This document shows, in pieces, positions 36,545 through 43,996 of a stretch of DNA of 64,000 bases. The stretch comes from Bacteroidales bacterium. Its GTDB lineage: Bacteria; Bacteroidota; Bacteroidia; Bacteroidales; UBA1715. The translations under genes and the position numbers were made by a program. Where the stretch lies: the NCBI GenBank assembly GCA_024402335.1, contig JAKSTZ010000003.1:62001-126000 (forward strand), in the 5' to 3' direction. The notes under the pieces are model-generated. The model was not told the origin of the DNA, made no database searches, and saw nothing but the letters and a program-made list of their open reading frames with translations. How positions within the stretch are numbered: position 1 is the stretch's first letter; each line of letters starts with the position of its first letter.

Positions 36545-36917
36545 ATGGATTTACTTTACAAGGAAGAAGTTTATGAGATAATCGGTGCCTGTCTTGCTGT
36601 ACATCGGGAATTGGGCAAAGGATTCCTTGAAGCGGTTTATCAAGAAGCTCTGGAGATAGAGCTGCAAAACAACTTTATAGATTATGAAAGAGAAAAAGAA
36701 CTGACAATATTTTACAAAGGAATAGAATTGAAAAAAGAAATATTATGCTGATTTCTTTTGCTACAACAAAATTATTGTCGAGCTAAAAGCTACATCATCA
36801 TTACTTCCTGAACACGAAGCACAACTTTTAAATTATTTGAAAGTGACAAAGAAAAGGGTTGGCTTGTTAATTAACTTCGGAGAACAAAGTCTAAAATATA
36901 AACGTTTCATTCTATGA
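36545..36917 (+). pseudogene. GxxExxY protein gene, frameshifted
   Basis: The GxxExxY family (small proteins with a PD-(D/E)xK-like core) is recognisable: MDLLYKEEVYEIIGACLAVHREL, then GKGFLEAVYQEAL (the G-x-x-E-x-x-Y motif) in the first frame. After GIELKKE a stop appears at 36749; the missing half continues in another frame as [16 protein letters not shown] and ends at 36917. Removing one A from a six-A run near 36729-36734 restores a full protein of about 123 residues. So it is either a real frameshift, a slippage site or a sequencing error. The gene is flanked by two copies of a palindromic element. Confidence 0.8.
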
Positions 36918-36936
36918 AAATTCATGTATTTTATAG

Positions 36937-36997
36937 AACCACGAATTATCACAAAAGGAATTAGAATATTTCGTGAAAATTCGTGTAATTAGTGGTT
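36937..36997. repeat. Palindromic element, copy 2 (right of the GxxExxY gene)
   Basis: AACCACGAATTATCAC on the left and ATTCGTGTAATTAGTGGTT on the right form a long imperfect inverted repeat. It starts 19 bp after the end of the broken gene, so the gene plus two palindromes forms a cassette from 36450 to 36997. Confidence 0.75.
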
Positions 36998-37043
36998 AAT
37001 ACCTTTGTTATGAAAAAAGTTTGTATATTTGTTTTGATAAACA

Positions 37044-37328
37044 GTGAGTTATGTTTTTGTTGAAGAACCGTTTAACGAAAATGTTACTTTTGAATATTCT
37101 AACTGGGGATATGGGTACGTTGCAGATCTTGTACTAAAAAGTACCGAGAAAAGTACCGAGAAAAGTACCGAGAAAATATTGACTATTATAAAAGAGCAAC
37201 CACATATTACAATTATAGAATTGTGTAAACAAGCAGGCTTGTCCGATAAGGGGGTTCGTAAAAATTTGGATAAATTAAAGAAAGAAGGTTTACTTTTGCG
37301 TGTAGGCCCCGATAAAGGTGGCTATTAG
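37044..37328 (+). pseudogene. C-terminal remnant of a RecG/AlbA_2-type ATP-binding protein
   Basis: Up to 94 residues with a GTG start. The end, ILTIIKEQPHITIIELCKQAGLS followed by RKNLDKLKKEGLLLRVGPDKGGY, is the C-terminal winged helix of AlbA_2-domain 'RecG-like' proteins, which are normally 400-500 residues. The preceding STEKSTEKSTEK is encoded by three 12-bp repeats (AGTACCGAGAAA), also normal for that family. The rest of the gene is absent and the first 30 residues match nothing I know, so it is probably a remnant, though two -7-like boxes (37000 and 37024) precede it. It could still be expressed as a small DNA-binding protein. Confidence 0.6.
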
Positions 37329-37341
37329 AAAATAATAAAAA

Positions 37342-38595
37342 ATGAATAAAAAAACTCTCATATTTCTCTGTGATAATTACCCCATCGCAGCTCGTGAATT
37401 CTTTGTGGATGACGAGATGAAGGTGATAGCTCCGTATTTTGAGAAAATACTAGTGCTTACTTCTGCACAACCTGATGGTGCGGAGCTACAGCGGTATGTT
37501 CCTGAAAATATGGAAGTAAGGCAATTTTCTCGTACAGATTTGGAAACGCAAAAATGGAAATCGATATGGCGTTTGTTCACACCTATGGTGCTGACGGAAA
37601 TTTGTTTTGTTGTGAAAACACTGCCGGTAAAATATTGGTTGCAGGCATTCAAGATATTGTTTGTTGAGGTTCATAGGGCATTCAATCTGAAAAAAATCAT
37701 AAAAACATATTGTAGAGACGTGGTGCACCGCGTCTCTACTGATTGTGTATTCTATTCCTATTGGCACGATTATAAGGCAATGGCAATAGCATTAATGCGT
37801 AAGGATAATCCAAATATAAAATGTTATGCCCGTGCCCATCGGTGGGATGTATTTGCAGAAGAAAATAATCCTCCGTATTTACCTTTTAAAAATTTTGTTA
37901 TAGAAAATTTATCAAAAACTATATCGATATCGGAAGCAGGAAAAAGCTCATTTGAATCGTATTTGTCTCGAAAATTGAATGATAAAGTACTTGTTTCCCG
38001 ATTAGGTAAGTTTAATGACAGGATACCTCTATTTGAAAAAACAAATGATGATTTTGTTATTTGTAGTTGCAGCAATATAAATCCAATGAAGCGATTGCAC
38101 TTAGTTGTAGAGATTTTATCTCAAATGAATGTGAAGAATGTTTCTTGGGTTCATTTTGGGGATGGCTATGAAGATTCAAAAAAACAAATTTATAAGACTA
38201 TACAGGAAATGCTTCCTGATATGATTTTTGAATTTAAAGGTATGGTACCTAATGAACAGATTTTGGATTTCTATGCAGAAAATTATGTGGATTTATTTAT
38301 AAATGTAAGTGATAACGAGGGGATACCTGTAAGTATTATGGAAGCATTGTCTGCAGGAATTCCCGTTATTGCAACGAATGTTGGTGGGACAGCGGAAGCA
38401 GTCTCTCGATCTGTTGGTTTTTTAATAAAAAAGGATTTTGATAAAAAAGAAGTTGCAAAATGTATAGATGCATATCTGCAATCTGATTTAACTACTCAAG
38501 AGGCTTATCGTAGAAATGCGTATGAATTTTGGTTGAATAATTATAATGCACAGTCTAATTATACTACATTTGTTACCGATATATTGAAACAATGA
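37342..38595 (+). CDS. Family 4 glycosyltransferase with an in-frame palindrome insert
   Basis: A 417-residue GT-B enzyme. The C-terminal half is clear: VICSCSNINPMKRLHLVVEIL near residue 235, FKGMVPNEQILDFY, then INVSDNEGIPVSIMEALSAGIPVIATNVGG, the GT4 donor site. Around residues 124-133 the reading frame passes through a near-perfect 28-bp palindrome (37712-37739), giving CRDVVHRVST, which looks inserted and not inherited. The enzyme may tolerate this as a surface loop. It starts 14 bp after the RecG-like remnant and overlaps the following acyltransferase gene by 4 bp. Confidence 0.88.
   Translation: MNKKTLIFLCDNYPIAAREFFVDDEMKVIAPYFEKILVLTSAQPDGAELQRYVPENMEVRQFSRTDLETQKWKSIWRLFTPMVLTEICFVVKTLPVKYWLQAFKILFVEVHRAFNLKKIIKTYCRDVVHRVSTDCVFYSYWHDYKAMAIALMRKDNPNIKCYARAHRWDVFAEENNPPYLPFKNFVIENLSKTISISEAGKSSFESYLSRKLNDKVLVSRLGKFNDRIPLFEKTNDDFVICSCSNINPMKRLHLVVEILSQMNVKNVSWVHFGDGYEDSKKQIYKTIQEMLPDMIFEFKGMVPNEQILDFYAENYVDLFINVSDNEGIPVSIMEALSAGIPVIATNVGGTAEAVSRSVGFLIKKDFDKKEVAKCIDAYLQSDLTTQEAYRRNAYEFWLNNYNAQSNYTTFVTDILKQ
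37712..37739. repeat. 28-bp palindrome inserted in frame inside a glycosyltransferase gene
   Basis: GTAGAGACG on the left and CGTCTCTAC on the right frame a GGTGCACC centre; the whole is palindromic except for one pair. It is the same family as the hairpin at 1717-1748, and a half-copy (CGTAGAGACG) occurs inside the MITE-like element near 60758. Here it adds about ten codons without a stop. Confidence 0.8.
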
Positions 38596-39152
38596 TTAAA
38601 CGATTAAAGCAGAAATTAAGATATCTTTTTGCAAAGAAGGTTTGTCCAGAGATAATTGGCGGTTGGAGGAATGCAAATGGTGTTTTTTGTAAACATACAG
38701 GTGTTAGTAATATGACGCATATTTCTCAAGATGGGGAAAATTTATATATAGGCAATAATGTTTTTATTGGTCATTTTAATTATATAGATGGAAAAAATGC
38801 TCCTTTGATTATTTGTGACAATGTTGAAATAACAAACTATACAAGTGTTTTAACTCATTCGACACATAATGCCATTCGATTTTCATTGGCAAAAGAAACA
38901 AAACTAGTAGGGCCTGTATTTATTGGTGAATGCACATATGTTGGTCCTCATGTAGTTATCATGCCAAATACAAGAATTGGCAAGGGGTGTATAATTTCAG
39001 CATATTCGTATGTAAAAGGGAATTATCCAGATTATTCTATTTTGCGAGGTCAACCAGCTCGTGTAATAGGAGATACTAGGAAGATAGATAAAGATTTGTT
39101 GGAAAAATATCCTGATTTACAATGTTTGTATTATAATAATGAAAATAATTAA
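38592..39152 (+). CDS. Left-handed beta-helix acyltransferase
   Basis: A 186-residue hexapeptide-repeat protein: LYIGNNVFIGHFNYID, then GPVFIGECTYVGPHVVIMPNTRIGKGCIISAYSYV and the closing ILRGQPARVIG, the acetyltransferase end. The HSTHNAIRF loop holds a likely catalytic His. It would acetylate a glycan sugar. It overlaps the upstream GT4 gene by 4 bp and the next gene by 14 bp, so it is part of the 37342-41060 operon. Confidence 0.85.
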   Translation: MIKRLKQKLRYLFAKKVCPEIIGGWRNANGVFCKHTGVSNMTHISQDGENLYIGNNVFIGHFNYIDGKNAPLIICDNVEITNYTSVLTHSTHNAIRFSLAKETKLVGPVFIGECTYVGPHVVIMPNTRIGKGCIISAYSYVKGNYPDYSILRGQPARVIGDTRKIDKDLLEKYPDLQCLYYNNENN

Positions 39153-40146
39153 CTCCATATATGAGATTACATCCAATCAAGAGGACTTCCCAATTTTCTT
39201 TTGGGATAAGTGGAAAGCGGTAGAAGAACATTTGCACCATAAACAATGGTCGCTTTGTGTGGATGAAGAACAGAATGTTGTCGCTTTTACTGTTTATCAA
39301 ATGAAGTTCTTTCGAAAAGGTGAATACTTGTATGCTCCATTGGATAAAGAAGGCAATAGACTTTCTGTAGAGAAAGAAAAACAGTTTTTGGAAGAATTTC
39401 ATAAGTATTTGAAACATGAAAATCTTGTGGATGTAATGTTTCCGCCGACTCATTTTGTATCTTTTAATTCTATTCCTACGGAGGTTATTTATTATAAATT
39501 AGGATTAATGCTTGTTGATTTAACATTGGGAGAAGACATTTTGTTCTCAAAGGCAAAATCAAACACAAGGAATGAAATACGTAAGGCAGAGAGTTTAGGC
39601 GTGTCGATTCAATTTGGAAATAAGAATATAGATGATTTTTATAAGTGTTTTCAATTTACTGTAAATCAAAAAAATATTTCTTGTCCTGCAAAGTCTTATT
39701 TTATTGCGTTGCAAGAGATACTAGGAGAAAATGTTGAAATGGGGATTGCGTATTTGAATGGTAATATAGAATCTTCTGAATTTTCTGTGGCAGATAAAAA
39801 ACATATTTATGTGTTTTATGCCGGTACATCATTTACTCCTCAATATAAAGGGTCTAATAAATACCTTATTTGGAATTTGTTTGAACATAGTAAGAAAACG
39901 GGGAAAGAAAAACTTATATATGGTGGATACAGATATGGCTTGACGGAAGATGATGCGCTGTATCATGTACAAAAATTTAAAAAACATTTAGGAGTAGATG
40001 TTTTTGATGGTTACCATTTTATTAAAGTCATTCATCCATTTAAATATAATCTTGTAACGTTCGCATTACGACTAAAATCAATGCTAACAGGTAGAGATTG
40101 TAGTTTTGTGAATTTAAAAGGTTTAGATGTAAAAAAATCAAACTAA
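39139..40146 (+). CDS. FemAB/GNAT-fold transferase-like protein
   Basis: A 335-residue protein resembling FemAB / GNAT_6 (CelD-like) acyl- or aminoacyl-transferases. The landmarks are a first GNAT-like half with WKAVEEHL and YAPLDKEG, then SNTRNEIRKAESLGVSI (about 137-153), and a second half with VFYAGTSFTPQYKGSNKYLIWNLFEHSKKTG, the Gxx-Y...L...E pattern of the family. Such proteins in polysaccharide clusters are thought to add an amino acid or acyl group to a sugar. Substrate unknown. It overlaps the upstream gene by 14 bp and the next by 1 base. Confidence 0.65.
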   Translation: MKIINSIYEITSNQEDFPIFFWDKWKAVEEHLHHKQWSLCVDEEQNVVAFTVYQMKFFRKGEYLYAPLDKEGNRLSVEKEKQFLEEFHKYLKHENLVDVMFPPTHFVSFNSIPTEVIYYKLGLMLVDLTLGEDILFSKAKSNTRNEIRKAESLGVSIQFGNKNIDDFYKCFQFTVNQKNISCPAKSYFIALQEILGENVEMGIAYLNGNIESSEFSVADKKHIYVFYAGTSFTPQYKGSNKYLIWNLFEHSKKTGKEKLIYGGYRYGLTEDDALYHVQKFKKHLGVDVFDGYHFIKVIHPFKYNLVTFALRLKSMLTGRDCSFVNLKGLDVKKSN

Positions 40147-41060
40147 TGCAAGGAAAAATATTGTTGACATTTGATTATGAACTGTTTCTTGGAGCAAGAT
40201 CGGGAACGGTGGAGAACTGTTTAATACGGCCAACAAATATGCTTCTTGAAATATTGGCAAAACATAATCAACAAGCAATTTTCTTTGTTGATACGACTTA
40301 TCTGTATAGAATGGAGGAAATGGTTGTCGGGCATCAAGCTATATTTGAGGATTTAGATCGTATTTATGCACAATTGTTGCAAATTGTAAAACGAGGTCAT
40401 AAGTTGTATCATCATTTACATCCGCATTGGTTGGATGCTGTTTATATAGATTCGGAAAATCAATGGGATTTGTCTAACACCCGAAAATATAGATTACAAG
40501 ATATAACTAAAGAGGAGAAAGAACAATTGTATTCTTATTCACTATCGTTTATGCAACGGGTTTATAAAACTGCCGGTAAAGAATATGAAGCTTTGGGATT
40601 TCGTGCAGGAGGTCTTTGTATTGATTCTTTGGCAGAGGAACGATTGTTTTTTGAGAAATATGGTATTGTTGCAGATTATAGCAATGTAAAGCCAATTGAG
40701 GAAAAAATACAACATTGTATTGTTGATGGAGTAGATGAATATCCAATTTCTAAGATACACATATCTGGTTTATGGAGATTGTTACATTCGCTTAGTTACA
40801 GAATGTGTAAACGTGATGTTTTGTTTTCTCAATTTGGAGATGGAAAATCATCAGTAAGGCCGAAACAATCAAACCAAAAGACGAAATTGTTTTCTTTTAG
40901 TCTTCCTATTAGTGTAGAATTGCTTACGCCAATATTGGTGTATTACTATAAAAGATTGTATAAAAAATATGGATATATTCATTTTTTATCACATCCTAAG
41001 TTACAATCGAAAGGAACTATTTTGTTGTTAGATAGTTTTCTTTCTATGGTAAGTCGCTGA
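40146..41060 (+). CDS. Polysaccharide deacetylase-like protein (NodB fold)
   Basis: A 304-residue protein with the CE4/NodB-type layout: LLTFDYELFL near residue 7 for the first Asp, HLHPHW near residue 96 for the metal-binding His pair, and LGFRAGGLCID near 150 for the Arg motif. The HxxxH spacing differs from classic NodB, as in the polysaccharide-cluster subfamily. It may remove N- or O-acetyl groups. It shares one base with the stop of the FemAB-like gene and is followed by a strong terminator. Confidence 0.75.
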   Translation: MQGKILLTFDYELFLGARSGTVENCLIRPTNMLLEILAKHNQQAIFFVDTTYLYRMEEMVVGHQAIFEDLDRIYAQLLQIVKRGHKLYHHLHPHWLDAVYIDSENQWDLSNTRKYRLQDITKEEKEQLYSYSLSFMQRVYKTAGKEYEALGFRAGGLCIDSLAEERLFFEKYGIVADYSNVKPIEEKIQHCIVDGVDEYPISKIHISGLWRLLHSLSYRMCKRDVLFSQFGDGKSSVRPKQSNQKTKLFSFSLPISVELLTPILVYYYKRLYKKYGYIHFLSHPKLQSKGTILLLDSFLSMVSR

Positions 41061-41105
41061 AATTTATAGTGTTGTCAAGAATTGATAATTCGCGGATATA
41101 AAAAG

Positions 41106-41134
41106 GACCTATTTTAGGTTGCCTAAAATAGGTC
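41106..41134 (+). terminator. Intrinsic terminator of the 37342-41060 operon
   Basis: GACCTATTTTAGG (41106-41118) and CCTAAAATAGGTC (41122-41134) form a perfect 13-bp stem with a 3-base loop, followed by a T-rich stretch, 46 bp after the deacetylase stop. Confidence 0.85.
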
Positions 41135-41190
41135 ATATTCTTTTCTTGTTATTACTTTGGGAAAAGAATAGTTTTTTGTAGAAAAATATG

Positions 41191-41198
41191 TATATTTG
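41191..41198 (+). promoter_or_regulatory. -7 box of the 46-codon gene (TATATTTG)
   Basis: TATATTTG matches TAnnTTTG exactly, 30 bp before the ATG at 41228, and lies after the terminator of the upstream operon. Confidence 0.55.
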
Positions 41199-41227
41199 AC
41201 CAAGTTATTCGCAATACCTAAATTACT

Positions 41228-41368
41228 ATGGCAAAAATTTTAAAATTATCGGATCTTCCCAAGGTTGATCCAAAAAACAGGAAAGGCAAGAAACCTTCAG
41301 GTGCATTTGGTTGTATGAAAGGCCAAATATATTGTCGTGATTATAAAAAAGTATTTAATTTGTTGTAG
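41228..41368 (+). CDS. Small basic protein (46 aa), possibly a truncated DUF2281-type antitoxin
   Basis: ATG at 41228 to TAG at 41366-41368, with its own -7 box. The product starts MAKILKLSDL, has a Lys-rich middle (KNRKGKKPSG) and ends GQIYCRDYKKVFNLL. The phrase FGCMKGQIY loosely recalls the G-x-x-KG-x-I end of DUF2281 short proteins, which lie next to PIN toxins, but the usual acidic tail is missing. No toxin gene is adjacent. It ends one base before the convergent glycosyltransferase gene. Real expression is plausible, family uncertain. Confidence 0.45.
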   Translation: MAKILKLSDLPKVDPKNRKGKKPSGAFGCMKGQIYCRDYKKVFNLL

Positions 41369-41369
41369 A

Positions 41370-42470
41370 CTACATCAACTCTTCAAAAGAATTAGCAATT
41401 GCAGAAATATGATAATCTTGCATATTCGGTATGTGAAGTTCGTTGTTGTAATTGCCTTCTAAAAACTCATTTATAATTGTAAATTCTGGCTTAGTTGGAG
41501 TAATGTTTAGGATTGGTCGGTTGGCAATGCCGTAATCTATTAGTTTGCTTGGTAGTTGATGAGGACTATTTTCATTTTTTAGATTTACAAGAAAATCCAT
41601 GGTCTTTAGTTCTTCGATCAACTCTTTTCTTGGAATAGAATTGCGTATTTCAAGCTTGGCACCAAGTTTTTCTTTGTATTCTTTTATGAGATTGTCATAG
41701 CGTGTATATACAATGAATTTAAACGATTTATCTATCGAACATAAATAGTCAAGAAATAATTTCGGATTACGAATGTCGGAATAGAACATTCCTGCGTATG
41801 CAAAAGTAGGAATGTCGTTTTGCACTTCTTTACGTACAAGATTGTTGAGGTCAAAATCAAAACCTTGTGGAATTACTCGAAATTTGTCCTTGTATTCAGG
41901 ATAATAGGCCTCTATAGCTTGTTGAATAGGAACTGTTATGTACGAACATTCTTGGCAGAACAACCGTTCGTATTTTTCGAAGTAAGCAAGATGATCGTTT
42001 GTCTTTCCGTTTTTCATGAATGGATCTCCGCAATCGGCTATCCATGTTTTAGGGAATTTGTGCGGATATTCTGTTTTTGCCTTTGCGCATCCCCAATGAA
42101 TGTGATGTGGGGCGGCTATAGAAATAAGCACATCGAAGTTCTCTTCTTTTTTAATGATTTCAGGTATTCGATAATAAAATTCAAATAATGGAAATTCAAA
42201 TTTGTGTAGTAATCTCCCTAATGCTTTGTCTAGTAAGGTCCTATTGTTTATTCCATCGCTACTGTAAGGGTGTAGTTCCCAGTGGATAGGAATATTTTTC
42301 AGCTTTATGTTGTATTTGTTTTCAAACTCCGTATAATCGTAGTTTCCTAATACGGCATAAACAGTAACGGAATGACCTCGTCGAGCAAGTTCTTGTATTA
42401 ATTCCGTGCTACGGATGGAACGTGGCGTTTGAATAGGAAAAATATGCTGGGTAAAGACTAGAATGTTCAT
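41370..42470 (-). CDS. Glycosyltransferase, GT4-like (366 aa)
   Basis: A GT-B-type enzyme: MNILVFTQHIFPIQTPRSIRSTELIQELARRGHSVTVYAV is a GT4 N-terminus (cut here by its motif words), and the C-terminal half has FAYAGMFYSDIRNPKLFLDYL and LINLK-like ENSPHQLPSKLIDYGIANRPIL near residue 310 in place of the classic EAMA motif. It starts within the stop of AAA_14 copy 5 (ATGA overlap, 42467-42470), so its translation is coupled to the ATPase. It converges with the 46-codon gene. Sugar specificity unknown. Confidence 0.8.
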   Translation of the reverse strand: MNILVFTQHIFPIQTPRSIRSTELIQELARRGHSVTVYAVLGNYDYTEFENKYNIKLKNIPIHWELHPYSSDGINNRTLLDKALGRLLHKFEFPLFEFYYRIPEIIKKEENFDVLISIAAPHHIHWGCAKAKTEYPHKFPKTWIADCGDPFMKNGKTNDHLAYFEKYERLFCQECSYITVPIQQAIEAYYPEYKDKFRVIPQGFDFDLNNLVRKEVQNDIPTFAYAGMFYSDIRNPKLFLDYLCSIDKSFKFIVYTRYDNLIKEYKEKLGAKLEIRNSIPRKELIEELKTMDFLVNLKNENSPHQLPSKLIDYGIANRPILNITPTKPEFTIINEFLEGNYNNELHIPNMQDYHISAIANSFEELM

Positions 42471-43780
42471 TGCTCGGATGTTTCTTTAATAAAATATGAT
42501 TCTGTAGCGTAAAGAGGAATGTTTTCCATCCATAGTTGGTCTTTATAAGGTAACATGGAAATTCGTAGCCCTTTAAGATTGTTTGTTGCAAAATCAATAT
42601 TTATAAAATTAGAAAGAGACTTGCTTTTCACATTTATTTCTGCTTTTACTTCTGTAGGAACAATACGTCCTGTTTGTGCTAAAAAATCAATTTCTATTGT
42701 AGAATTTTCTTTGCTGTAGTAGTAAACTGGTATGGTATCTATGGATTTTAGTTGTTGTAAAACAAAATTTTCGGTAAAAGCACCCTTGAATTCAACGAAG
42801 GCATTAGAGCCGAGAAGCATTTCGTTTGGATTTGTTTCAGACATACATGAGAGAAGACCACAATCAAGGAGATATATTTTAAATATGGAAGATTCGCAAT
42901 AAAATTTTAGAGGTCTGGTCGGACATTTTGCTAATTCTACTTTATATATTAGTCCGGCGTCTAATAGCCATTGTATGGCGAGCTCATATTCTGAAGCTCG
43001 TGCACCTTTTCTTATCGCTCCATAAATAAATTTCTTGTTTTCCTTTGCTAACTGGGCGGGTATGTTGTCCCATACTTGGTGAATCCTTGTCACCATGGTT
43101 TTAGTATGCTTTGAAATGTCTTGTTTGTATGCATCGAGAATTTCTTTCTGGACCTTTCTTACTTTGTGTATGTCGTTTGTTGAGATATATGTCTGTACGG
43201 CTTCGGGCATACCTCCAACACAATAGTATTCTCGTAAGTATTCGATTAAATCGTTGTGGGCTGTTTTTAGCGTATCCCATTCAAGATTTTCAAGGGCGAT
43301 AGTTAGACCTTCTTTCCCTTTTGCCAATAGAAATTCGCTGAAAGTCATGGGATACATACGTATTGTTTCCACTTTCCCCACAGGAAAAGATTCATTTTCT
43401 CGTAATGAAATACCTAATAGAGAACCAGCTACAATTACATGCAAGTCAGGTTCGTCTTCGCAAAAATATTTTAATGATGCTATGCCGTTAGTTACTTCTT
43501 GAATTTCGTCAAAAAATAATAAGGTATCTCCTTGGGTTATCTTTATGTCGAATATTCTGCTAATCTCTCTTAGGATTCTTTTGGTGTCCATGTCGCAAAA
43601 TAAGTTTACGACTCTACTGTCTTTGTGGCAATTTATATGAACAAAGTTTTTAAATTCCTGTTTGCCCAAAGCTTTTACAATGTATGTTTTTCCTACTTGG
43701 CGCGCACCAAGCATAAGTAGTGGCTTTCTGTGTTGCTTGTTTTTCCAATCAAGCAAATTGTTATAAATTTTTCTGTACAT
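42467..43780 (-). CDS. AAA_14/DUF4143 ATPase, copy 5
   Basis: A 437-residue ATPase: Walker A GARQVGKT (residues 25-32), Walker B LLFFDEIQEV, sensor VIVAGSLLGIS, a middle with LAKENKKFIYGAIRKGARASE, and a DUF4143 end EIDFLAQTGRIVPTEVKAE. Copy 1 is its nearest relative in the window (shared SLLGI and KENKKF wording). The start at 43780 (MYRKIYNNLL) matches copy 1; the frame stays open for 98 more codons through array E, but that extension crosses the -7 box. It shares an ATGA overlap with the downstream glycosyltransferase gene. Family function unknown. Confidence 0.9.
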   Translation of the reverse strand: MYRKIYNNLLDWKNKQHRKPLLMLGARQVGKTYIVKALGKQEFKNFVHINCHKDSRVVNLFCDMDTKRILREISRIFDIKITQGDTLLFFDEIQEVTNGIASLKYFCEDEPDLHVIVAGSLLGISLRENESFPVGKVETIRMYPMTFSEFLLAKGKEGLTIALENLEWDTLKTAHNDLIEYLREYYCVGGMPEAVQTYISTNDIHKVRKVQKEILDAYKQDISKHTKTMVTRIHQVWDNIPAQLAKENKKFIYGAIRKGARASEYELAIQWLLDAGLIYKVELAKCPTRPLKFYCESSIFKIYLLDCGLLSCMSETNPNEMLLGSNAFVEFKGAFTENFVLQQLKSIDTIPVYYYSKENSTIEIDFLAQTGRIVPTEVKAEINVKSKSLSNFINIDFATNNLKGLRISMLPYKDQLWMENIPLYATESYFIKETSEQ

Positions 43781-43800
43781 AGCTCTATGCTTGCGTTGTT

Positions 43801-43996
43801 TTGCAAATATACATTTTTTCTGGGGAATGTTTTGGTAGAATTCACACTTTTCTTGGGGAATGTTTTGGTAGAATTCACACTTTTCTTGGGGAATGTTTTG
43901 GTAGAATTCACACTTTTCTTCGGGAATGTTTTGATAAAATATACACTTTTTTTGGGGAATATTTTGATAAATGTTACACTTTTCTTGGGGAATGTT
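43801..43996. repeat. Array E: six 33-bp direct repeats before AAA_14 gene 5
   Basis: GGGGAATGTTTTG-type unit starts lie at 43822, 43855, 43888, 43921, 43954 and 43987, exactly 33 bp apart. Units 1-3 are identical over most of their length (GGTAGAATTCACACTTTTCTT); the outer ones vary. A further partial unit holds the -7 box of the ATPase gene. The far end reaches the stop codon of wecB. Read on the minus strand, the frame encodes an 11-residue repeat (EKCEFYQNIPQ). Confidence 0.95.
43804..43811 (-). promoter_or_regulatory. -7 box of AAA_14 gene 5 (TATATTTG)
   Basis: On the minus strand TATATTTG lies 24 bp before the ATG at 43780. The neighbouring repeat unit carries TATATTTT at the same place, suggesting the array grew by duplication of the promoter region. 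Confidence 0.65.

Noticed and set aside
8551..43996. CRISPR arrays
   Set aside because: Repeat/variable units in arrays A and C look faintly CRISPR-like, but units are only 22-33 bp in total, there are 3-6 of them, and no cas gene is present.
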